Shown here: piece by piece, positions 55,154 to 64,000 of the stretch
Numbering within the stretch: position 1 is the stretch's first letter
Layout: the number at the start of each line of letters is the position of its first letter
Source of the DNA: Aradus depressus
Taxonomy: Eukaryota; Arthropoda; Insecta; Hemiptera; Aradidae
DNA: 64,000 nt
Direction of reading: 5' to 3'
Assembly: GCA_963662175.1 (NCBI GenBank)
Contig: OY759222.1
Coordinates: 3,392,713-3,456,712, forward strand
Position numbers and translations under genes: made by a program
The notes under the pieces: generated by a model
Database searches by the model: none
What the model was told of the DNA's origin: nothing
What the model saw: only the letters and a program-made list of their open reading frames with translations

Positions 55154-58100
55154 AATGTATTCTGGCTGATCCTAACTTAGTCTGAGAAGAAATATAGAAT
55201 ATAGGTCGTCCTTGAAGCTCCCTAACGAAAGAAAACAAACATATTCTTGTTGATTCTAACTAAAATAGTCCAAGAAGAAATATAGGACATAGGTGGTCCT
55301 TGAAGCTCCCTAACGAAAGAAAACAAACATATTCTTGTTGATTCTAACTAAAATAGTCCAAGAAGAAATATAGGACATAGGTGGTCCTTGAAGCTCCCTA
55401 ACGAAAGAAAACAAACATATTCTTGTTGATTCTAACTAAAATAGTCCAAGAAGAAATATAGAATATAGGTCGTCCTTGAAGCTCCCTAACGAAAGAAAAC
55501 AAACATATTCTTGTTGATTCTAACTAAAATAGTCCAAGAAGAAATATAGGACATAGGTGGTCCTTGAAGCTCCCTAACGAAAGAAAACAAACATATTCTT
55601 GTTGATTCTAACTAAAATAGTCCAAGAAGAAATATAGAATATAGGTCTTCCTTGAAGCTCCCTAACGAAAGAAAACAAACATATTCTTGTTGATTCTAAC
55701 TAAAATAGTCCAAGAAGAAATATAGGACATAGGTGGTCCTTGAAGCTCCCTAACGAAAGAAAACAAACATATTCTTGTTGATTCTAACTAAAATAGTCCA
55801 AGAAGAAATATAGAATATAGGTCGTCCTTGAAGCTCCCTAACGAAAGAAAACAAACATATTCTTGTTGATTCTAACTAAAATAGTCCAAGAAGAAATATA
55901 GGACATAGGTGGTCCTTGAAGCTCCCTAACGAAAGAAAACAAACATATTCTTGTTGATTCTAACTAAAATAGTCCAAGAAGAAATATAGGACATAGGTGG
56001 TCCTTGAAGCTCCCTAACGAAAGAAAACAAACATATTCTTGTTGATTCTAACTAAAATAGTCCAAGAAGAAATATAGAATATAGGTCGTCCTTGAAGCTC
56101 CCTAACGAAAGAAAACAAACATATTCTTGTTGATTCTAACTAAAATAGTCCAAGAAGAAATATAGGACATAGGTGGTCCTTGAAGCTCCCTAACGAAAGA
56201 AAACAAACATATTCTTGTTGATTCTAACTAAAATAGTCCAAGAAGAAATATAGAATATAGGTCGTCCTTGAAGCTCCCTAACGAAAGAAAACAAACATAT
56301 TGTTGTTGATTCTAACTAAAATAGTCCAAGAAGAAATATAGGACATAGGTGGTCCTTGAAGCTCCCTAACGAAAGAAAACAAACATATTCTTGTTGATTC
56401 TAACTAAAATAGTCCAAGAAGAAATATAGAATATGGGTCGTCCTTGAAGCTCCCTAACGAAAGAAAACAAACATATTCTTGTTGATTCTAACTAAAATAG
56501 TCCAAGAAGAAATATAGAATATGGGTCGTCCTTGAAGCTCCCTAACGAAAGAAAACAAACATATTCTTGTTGATTCTAACTAAAATAGTCCAAGAAGAAA
56601 TATAGGACATAGGTGGTCCTTGAAGCTCCCTAACGAAAGAAAACAAACATATTCTTGTTGATTCTAACTAAAATAGTCCAAGAAGAAATATAAGACATAG
56701 GTGGTCCTCGAAGCTCCCTAACGAAAGAAAACAAACATATTCTTGTTGATTCTAACTAAAATAGTCCAAGAAGAAATATAGAATATAGGTCGTCCTTGAA
56801 GCTCCCTAACGAAAGAAAACAAACATATTCTTGTTGATTCTAACTAAAATAGTCCAAGAAGAAATATAGAATATAGGTCTTCCTTGAAGCTCCCTAACGA
56901 AAGAAAACAAACATATTCTTGTTGATTCTAACTAAAATAGTCCAAGAAGAAATATAGGACATAGGTGGTCCTTGAAGCTCCCTAACGAAAGAAAACAAAC
57001 ATATTCTTGTTGATTCTAACTAAAATAGTCCAAGAAGAAATATAGAATATAGGTCGTCCTTGAAGCTCCCTAACGAAAGAAAACAAACATATTCTTGTTG
57101 ATTCTAACTAAAATAGTCCAAGAAGAAATATAGGACATAGGTGGTCCTTGAAGCTCCCTAACGAAAGAAAACAAACATATTCTTGTTGATTCTAACTAAA
57201 ATAGTCCAAGAAGAAATATAGGACATAGGTGGTCCTTGAAGCTCCCTAACGAAAGAAAACAAACATATTCTTGTTGATTCTAACTAAAATAGTCCAAGAA
57301 GAAATATAGAATATAGGTCGTCCTTGAAGCTCCCTAACGAAAGAAAACAAACATATTCTTGTTGATTCTAACTAAAATAGTCCAAGAAGAAATATAGGAC
57401 ATAGGTGGTCCTTGAAGCTCCCTAACGAAAGAAAACAAACATATTCTTGTTGATTCTAACTAAAATAGTCCAAGAAGAAATATAGAATATAGGTCGTCCT
57501 TGAAGCTCCCTAACGAAAGAAAACAAACATATTGTTGTTGATTCTAACTAAAATAGTCCAAGAAGAAATATAGGACATAGGTGGTCCTTGAAGCTCCCTA
57601 ACGAAAGAAAACAAACATATTCTTGTTGATTCTAACTAAAATAGTCCAAGAAGAAATATAGAATATGGGTCGTCCTTGAAGCTCCCTAACGAAAGAAAAC
57701 AAACATATTCTTGTTGATTCTAACTAAAATAGTCCAAGAAGAAATATAGAATATGGGTCGTCCTTGAAGCTCCCTAACGAAAGAAAACAAACATATTCTT
57801 GTTGATTCTAACTAAAATAGTCCAAGAAGAAATATAGGACATAGGTGGTCCTTGAAGCTCCCTAACGAAAGAAAACAAACATATTCTTGTTGATTCTAAC
57901 TAAAATAGTCCAAGAAGAAATATAAGACATAGGTGGTCCTCGAAGCTCCCTAACGAAAGAAAACAAACATATTCTTGTTGATTCTAACTAAAATAGTCCA
58001 AGAAGAAATATAGAATATAGGTCGTCCTTGAAGCTCCCTAACGAAAGAAAACAAACATATTCTTGTTGATTCTAACTAAAATAGTCCAAGAAGAAATATA

Positions 58101-58998
58101 GGACATAGGTGGTCCTTGAAGCTCCCTAACGAAAGAAAACAAACATATTCTTGTTGATTCTAACTAAAATAGTCCAAGAAGAAATATAGAATATAGGTCG
58201 TCCTTGAAGCTCCCTAACGAAAGAAAACAAACATATTCTTGTTGATTCTAACTAAAATAGTCCAAGAAGAAATATAGGACATAGGTGGTCCTTGAAGCTC
58301 CCTAACGAAAGAAAACAAACATATTCTTGTTGATTCTAACTAAAATAGTCCAAGAAGAAATATAGAATATAGGTCGTCCTTGAAGCTCCCTAACGAAAGA
58401 AAACAAACATATTGTTGTTGATTCTGACTAAAATAGTCCAAGAAGAAATATAGGACATAGGTGGTCCTTGAAGCTCCCTAACGAAAGAAAACAAACATAT
58501 TCTTGTTGATTCTAACTAAAATAGTCCAAGAAGAAATATAGAATATGGGTCGTCCTTGAAGCTCCCTAACGAAAGAAAACAAACATATTCTTGTTGATTC
58601 TAACTAAAATAGTCCAAGAAGAAATATAGAATATGGGTCGTCCTTGAAGCTCCCTAACGAAAGAAAACAAACATATTCTTGTTGATTCTAACTAAAATAG
58701 TCCAAGAAGAAATATAGGACATAGGTGGTCCTTGAAGCTCCCTAACGAAAGAAAACAAACATATTCTTGTTGATTCTAACTAAAATAGTCCAAGAAGAAA
58801 TATAAGACATAGGTGGTCCTCGAAGCTCCCTAACGAAAGAAAACAAACATATTCTTGTTGATTCTAACTAAAATAGTCCAAGAAGAAATATAGAATATAG
58901 GTCGTCCTTGAAGCTCCCTAACGAAAGAAAACAAACATATTCTTGTTGATTCTAACTAAAATAGTCCAAGAAGAAATATAGGACATAGGTGGTCCTTG
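55154..58998 (+). repeat. 88 bp satellite, 43 monomers, with higher-order repeats
   Basis: 'gaagctccctaacgaaagaa' recurs from 55214 to 58910 at exactly 88 bp for 42 steps. Two main monomer types ('gaatataggtcgtcc' and 'gacataggtggtcc') are mixed. Rare variants repeat at fixed distances: 'tcctcgaagc' at 56704, 57936 and 58816, and 'attgttgttg' at 56299, 57531 and 58411; both have gaps of 1232 (14 monomers) and 880 (10 monomers). The monomer comes from the first half of the 165 bp dispersed repeat, a full copy of which continues at 58990-59100. Confidence 0.95.
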
Positions 58999-59275
58999 TG
59001 GCACCGATTCCTTACATTTTTTGAAGAACACATAAATACAGCAATATCGGTAGATAGGCATCGATTAGATGCGATCACTGTCAAACATACTAAATATAAA
59101 AAAACATATTGTTGATACTAAATAAAATAGTCGAAGAAGAAATATAGGATATAGGTGGTCATTGAAGCGCCGAATTTTCTTAATTTTTGAAAATCACATT
59201 AATACAGCAATGTCGGTAGAGACACTTCGGCGAGATACGATGATAGACTACCAGAAATGATGGTTATAACTGGTT
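58999..59275 (+). repeat. Two 165 bp dispersed repeats at the end of the 88 bp array
   Basis: The array passes smoothly into 'gtggcaccgattccttac', 'cagcaatatcggtagata' and 'gatcactgtcaaacata', then a second copy to about 59250. This shows the parent unit of the satellite. Confidence 0.7.
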
Positions 59276-59841
59276 CTCTAGGCTCCGTTTCCTTATATTT
59301 ACTGAAAAAAACTCATTAATTAATCTTACATTTTGTCTAACTAGGTATAATCAGGGAGGGGAGGGGGCTTTGGAGTTTCAAGCAGATTTCAAACTTATTA
59401 AATTGTCATTTAACTATGGTTTTGGGAAACGTATTTACTTTTACAAATTATATAAGACCAGCTAAAATTAAAAAAATCAATCACACCTCAACTTGGTGGA
59501 GAGCACTTTTTTTCATATTTATTTGGCTGTCGAAAGGTTGAGTCAACATCGAATGAAAAAAAAACGTTAAATGATTTGATGTCATAAGATTTCTAATATT
59601 TTTCTATATTTACTACCAGAAATTGTTATTTGTTATTCTGAGTAAGCAAAATTTATATGAAAGAAGTTGAGTCCCAACATAATGCATCCACCCACCCACT
59701 CGTCTAATCTCTGTGTTTCTCAGACCTAAAACAGCCGGTTTTAAACATAACGATATACCTAATTGTTTAGGTTATTTTGAATAATCTAATTTTGATTTTT
59801 ACAATGATGAAATTGTATTACTGCTGAGTAAAAAAAAGTAA
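59276..59841. other. Intergenic sequence upstream of gene 3
   Basis: AT-rich, no recognisable gene or repeat apart from a faint further copy of the dispersed repeat near 59260-59330. Confidence 0.5.
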
Positions 59842-59854
59842 ATATCGGTTGTAC
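59842..59854 (+). promoter_or_regulatory. Conserved upstream box of zinc-finger-type gene 3
   Basis: atatcggttgtac lies 136 bp before the ATG at 59978 and matches the boxes of genes 1 and 2. Promoter role inferred. Confidence 0.4.
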
Positions 59855-59977
59855 CTCAATAGGGACGATATTACCGACTCACAGCCACTGGTCGATTCTC
59901 AACTTGGATCAACTTATTGATTTAAAGCTGTGATAATAGTGAATTTAATTTCCTTCGTTGTTTTCACTTGTGAAGTT

Positions 59978-62900
59978 ATGGATCACAGTTCAGGTGTGTA
60001 TTTACTTATGAAGTGCAGTGGAAAAAGACATTGCATCCAGACTACTGTATACTCCAGACTACTATACTGAATGATTCAATGAAGTACGTTTTCGAAGGTA
60101 CAGAAAAAAATGGCGATAATGTTCGCATTATTGCCACTCTATTGGATATGCTTTGAAATGCTGCCATGTTTCTTATGGAAATAAAAACATTTCATTTACT
60201 ATAATGTTGATTTTCTAATGTCATTACAGTACAGAGCAGTACTGCCATTTTCTAATGTCATTACAGTACAGAGCAGTACTGCCATTTTCTAATGTCATTA
60301 CAGTACAGAGCAGTACTGCCATTTTCTAATGTCATTACAGTACAGAGCAGTACTGCCATTTTCTAATGTCATTACAGTACAGAGCAGTACTGCCATTTTC
60401 TAATGTCATTACAGTACAGAGCAGTACTGCCATTTTCTAATGTCATTACAGTACAGAGCAGTACTGCCATTTTCTAATGTCATTACAGTACAGAGCAGTA
60501 CTGCCATTTTCTAATGTCATTACAGTACAGAGCAGTACTGCCATTTTCTAATGTCATTACAGTACAGAGCAGTACTGCCATTTTCTAATGTCATTACAGT
60601 ACAGAGCAGTACTGCCATTTTCTAATGTCATTACAGTACAGAGCAGTACTGCCATTTTCTAATGTCATTACAGTACAGAGCAGTACTGCCATTTTCTAAT
60701 GTCATTACAGTACAGAGCAGTACTGCCATTTTCTAATGTCATTACAGTACAGAGCAGTACTGCCATTTTCTAATGTCATTACAGTACAGAGCAGTACTGC
60801 CATTTTCTAATGTCATTACAGTACAGAGCAGTACTGCCATTTTCTAATGTCATTACAGTACAGAGCAGTACTGCCATTTTCTAATGTCATTACAGTACAG
60901 AGCAGTACTGCCATTTTCTAATGTCATTACAGTACAGAGCAGTACTGCCATTTTCTAATGTCATTACAGTACAGAGCAGTACTGCCATTTTCTAATGTCA
61001 TTACAGTACAGAGCAGTACTGCCATTTTCTAATGTCATTACAGTACAGAGCAGTACTGCCATTTTCTAATGTCATTACAGTACAGAGCAGTACTGCCATT
61101 TTCTAATGTCATTACAGTACAGAGCAGTACTGCCATTTTCTAATGTCATTACAGTACAGAGCAGTACTGCCATTTTTGTTCCTTGTGAATCATTAAAAAT
61201 ATAATTCGTATTTCCAGATTTCGAAGAACGAGTAATTTATATCAAAGAAGATCCTGAGATTCAGATAAATGATGAATTTGGTAAGTCTGTTGTAAATCTT
61301 AATCTTTTGTGTTCTTTTTTAAACAAACATCTTTCCATTTTCTGTGTAAACTTCTAGTATTGGTCCATAGATCGTCGTTAATTCCTGTAAAATACCCTAC
61401 ACATGTTTCGATTCTTTCTATTGGCCTCTCTTACGGTGTCATTCTGTCACAGCTTAATGATTGTTAGACCGTTTAACTTAGAAATCTACAACATGACATT
61501 TAGATCGAGCATATGTGCCCGTAAACATAGCTTCAATAATATTCCTGAAGTACTCTACTAGTAATTATTAAGTGTCGTGATCAAAATATCAAATAACTAA
61601 TTGTTTTCGAATCATTAGTCGGAAAACTTCAAGTTATATATTTTAAACGTCTTAACTGAGGTCCTTGAAGGACCACGTACTCAAGGTTTTTCATCGCCGA
61701 GATAAAAAAAACGTAATAATATAATATGTATATTATAATGTACTATAACCTAACTATAACCTGTGCTTGGAATAAGTTACCATGGAAGCTAACAAAATGA
61801 AACATCTCGTAAATTAAGTCAATTTTCTTCTTAGCTCAAAATGGCTAAGAACATTATGCCACTTACGAGAAATATATAGGACTCTAGTCAACTCTTGAAG
61901 TAAATTAAATCTGATTGGCTGTTGTAATGATCGCCCAGTTGTCTGTTTTTTTTTTTTTTTTTGTTTGTTTTAACGTAAATGTTGATCACAGTAAAAGAAT
62001 ATCTTACAAGTTGTTGGGAAAAAACAAAATATTATTTATGTTGACAGGCCAGGAGGACATGAACGAGGAGCCAGGCCTGCTAGACGAAGAGACTTCTGTG
62101 GATGTCTGTAAGTGGTGTCACATGTGTAAGCTTCTGCTTCAACTCTTGTAGTGCATTGACAAAACACCTGAATTTCAATGACCAAACTAGTCGAAATGTC
62201 AAAATGTTGCTTCGCATTTTCGTCCACTTGGAATAAATTGTATTGTATAATTAGTTTCAATGTATACAACAGTGAATAGTTTCAGAAGTTTTATTTTGAG
62301 GGGACTACTTTTTTTTTTTTTTACCACAATTAGATATTCACAACTGTATAAATAATATATACACCAAGTACATGTACTAAAACTAGCGGAGTAAAATATG
62401 GCATTGTGAAAATGTCAAGATGTGAGAAATCACCCAGTGGTGACACTCCCTGTTGGAGGATTCCTATGTTATTAAAATATGCAATTTCATGTTGATACGT
62501 TCATTACATCGGCAGTTATTAGAGTTTTTATGTTAAGCCTCCCCCTAATCCCCCCTTTCCTTTGGTCGATTTGGCGGAAAAACAATAGTGTCGTCATTAG
62601 AGGGTTCTGGAATCACATATAAAATTTCATGTTGATACATTCATTATATCGGGAATTATCGTCTTCACAGACAGACAGACATTTGTTTTTCATATTTTGA
62701 ATCTAGAGGTCGGAAAACATGAAATTCCGTTGAAAACTCAGCATTGAATTTTTAACCGATTGCTTAACTTCTATACTTCGTATCGCTTAGGAAGTAAAAA
62801 TGTATGCCGGTGAACACGATAACTGCCGATAGAATGAATGTATCGACACGAAATTTTATATTTATCCAGAACCTTCCAAGGACGACACCTATTGATTTTC

Positions 62901-63242
62901 AGCCAAATCGATCAAAGGGAAGGGGGAAGATTAGGATGAAGGCTTAACATGAATTTATCGACACAAAATTTAGTATGAGGATTTAGGAGCCCCTATGTAA
63001 GTCAACTATTGATTATTAGCGCAAACAGTCGACTGGTTTTGAAGACGGAGCGAAAAGTTAATTGATTGATTCGTTGTGGGGAAGTACATTGCCGGCGATT
63101 CACCAATTGTGCCAATACAAAAAATTAATATTTTATTCCGATTTTTTTTTTTTAGATTTTGAAGAACGAAGTATTCACACCAAAGAAGAAGAAAAAGTAC
63201 ACATCAAAGAAGAAACAGAACTTCTGATAAATGATGATTTCG
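59978..63242 (+). CDS. Zinc-finger-type gene 3, N-terminal exons (continues beyond window)
   Basis: Exons as read: 59978-59993 (MDHSS plus one base), 61218-61280 (DFEERVIYIKEDPEIQ...), 62048-62107 (GQEDMNEEPGLLDEETSVDV) and 63156-63242 (YFEERSIHTKEEEKVHIKEE...). All joins are phase 1 with GT-AG borders (donors gtgtgt, gtaagt, gtaagt, gtatgt). Internal exons are 63, 60 and 87 nt, all divisible by three, so any can be skipped without a frameshift. Exon 1 and the FEER modules are homologous to genes 1 and 2, so a finger-encoding exon is expected to the right, outside the window. The product would be an acidic N-terminus of a nuclear DNA-binding protein. Intron 1 contains a 37 bp array just upstream of exon 2. 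The exact use of exons is inferred from sequence alone. Confidence 0.65.
60206..61167 (+). repeat. 37 bp tandem array, 26 copies, just upstream of exon 61218
   Basis: 'tgccattttctaatgtcatt' recurs from 60243 to 61168 at exactly 37 bp with virtually no change. Each unit holds TTTTCTAATGTCATTACAG, which looks like a branch site (CTAAT) plus a 3' splice acceptor, and a small palindrome (cagtac...gtactg). The array ends 50 bp before the real acceptor at 61217. Confidence 0.95.
61281..62047. other. Intron 2 of gene 3
   Basis: It starts with the 'gtaagtctgttgta' segment conserved after all homologous exons. A decayed SINE scrap (61650-61712, 'aggaccacgtactcaagg', minus) and a poly-T run (61948-61962) are present. 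No gene. Confidence 0.55.
62490..63095. repeat. Dispersed repeats in intron 3 of gene 3
   Basis: One minus-strand copy (62490-62690) and one plus-strand copy (62810-62950) of the 'aactgccgatagaatgaatg' family face away from each other, followed by the 'gcgaaaagttaattgatt' block (62980-63095) also seen at 37065 and 41305. Confidence 0.65.
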
Positions 63243-63409
63243 GTATGTCTGTTGGACTCTAAACCAGAGAATCCTAAACTCTTTATTTTGCCTACCACCT
63301 AATGAAATGTACTGAAAAATTAATACAACCTGATATTTTTATACAAAATATTTCCGGTTACGATAAATTAGGTATAGGTTTTGTAAATCAGTTAAGAACT
63401 TAATGCATA

Positions 63410-63752
63410 GAGGGCGCCGGTAGCTCAGTGGCATGTGTTCTTGACTTCTGAGCTCAAGGTCGTGGGTTCGTAACCCGACCGAGGCTCTTAGTTTATTTTA
63501 TCCGGGAGGTAAAGTAAACTTAAGCACGCCGTCCTTCGGATGGGACGTTAAGCGATGGTCTCGAGCCTGTACGATGTCAGGTACTAGTTAAAGACCCCTA
63601 ACCTAGGTGAATAAAAATTTAGGGTAGGCCAAATTTAGGACTCCCAAAGTAGAGTCAGGCGCATGTCCACCAGAGTGAAGAAAGAGCGCTCTGGTAGTAG
63701 GCGATATGACCTCGTTGTTAAAGCCCGGGCATGAGTCATAAAACCTAACCTA
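63410..63752 (+). mobile_element. tRNA-derived SINE, best full-length copy
   Basis: It begins 'agggcgccggtagctcagtg' (RNA polymerase III box A) and has box B in 'gtgggttcgtaacccgacc' about 45 bases later, as in a tRNA. A family-specific body follows ('cgccgtccttcggatgggac', 'gatgtcaggtactagtta', 'gcgatatgacctcgttg', 'cccgggcatgagtcataa') and then 'aacctaacct'. It moves by LINE machinery; the partner LINE is not identified here. Confidence 0.93.
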
Positions 63753-64000
63753 TTTTTATACATACCCATACGTCAATGACATCCTCAGTCGTCTACATAC
63801 AAACGTATATCATTGATTGGTATTTGTTGTTTATTAAGTTAAACTCTTCACTAGAAACTCATATCTAAAAATTGTAGCAGGGGTCGATTACAACTGGAGA
63901 AACATCAGCTATGGTGGTGTAATAAGAGTCGTAGCAGCCGTCACTCTATCAGGGATCATGGAGAGATATCCAATCACACTTCATCCACTATCCAAATATC
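63753..64000 (+). other. Right edge: intron or possible next exon of gene 3
   Basis: A possible acceptor (attgtagcag) ends at 63880. From there the phase-1 frame is open to the end of the window (about 39 codons) but shows no clear similarity to the known modules, although the bases 'ctggagaaacatcagctatg' resemble the ETS exon in another frame. Left as undecided. Confidence 0.3.

Noticed and set aside
63410..63490. Possible tRNA gene
   Set aside because: Box A and box B are present but the cloverleaf is not, and the same head occurs in several dispersed copies with a common body, so it is a SINE.

Overview
This window is eukaryotic, almost certainly from an insect and possibly a hemipteran; the species cannot be fixed from the sequence. 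The evidence is spliced C2H2 zinc-finger genes with GT-AG introns and no operons, together with a dense, nested set of animal and insect repeat types: BEL/Pao LTR, Tc1/mariner, piggyBac, PIF/Harbinger and R1-like LINE elements, Helitron-like elements, a tRNA-derived SINE, and several satellites.

Bases 1-26760 are a heterochromatin-like repeat block. Helitron-like elements with internal tandem repeats (~142 bp and ~66 bp units) lie on the minus strand at 1-2834 and 5661-8730 and on the plus strand at 20312-26755. They flank a ~439 bp satellite whose unit is recognisably related to the SINE found elsewhere in the window. Into this block went an apparently full-length BEL/Pao retrotransposon (9588-16639, 452 bp LTRs, 5 bp target duplication), a piggyBac remnant (17802-19237) and a Tc1-type element with doubled terminal repeats (21017-23234, itself carrying an insertion). 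One Helitron-like element carries a foreign PHD-finger/coiled-coil reading frame.

Bases 26760-64000 hold a cluster of related zinc-finger genes on the plus strand. Gene 1 (29390-31386, 3 exons, 259 aa, 7 fingers) and gene 2 (33169-39004, 4 exons, 396 aa, 10 fingers) are complete. A third first exon (59978) with three more exons runs off the right edge, and an isolated exon pair lies at 44566-47168. All of these exons join in phase 1, and the internal ones have lengths divisible by three, so the small acidic N-terminal modules can be mixed freely. The three 16-nt first exons share a sequence box 136-139 bp upstream of the ATG. Introns and flanks are filled with SINE copies, a Harbinger remnant, a second piggyBac, a 5'-truncated R1-like LINE, foldback elements and near-perfect tandem arrays (25, 37, 51, 55, 57, 88, 139 bp).

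The most interesting signals are: hammerhead-ribozyme-like folds in foldback elements near 53 kb and 54.6 kb, including two identical copies in opposite orientation with all conserved core positions; Helitron-like elements abutting head to tail, one with a captured gene fragment; a satellite apparently built from a SINE; an 88 bp satellite with higher-order repeats and no length change in 43 monomers; and intronic arrays that multiply splice-donor-like and splice-acceptor-like sequences next to real exons.
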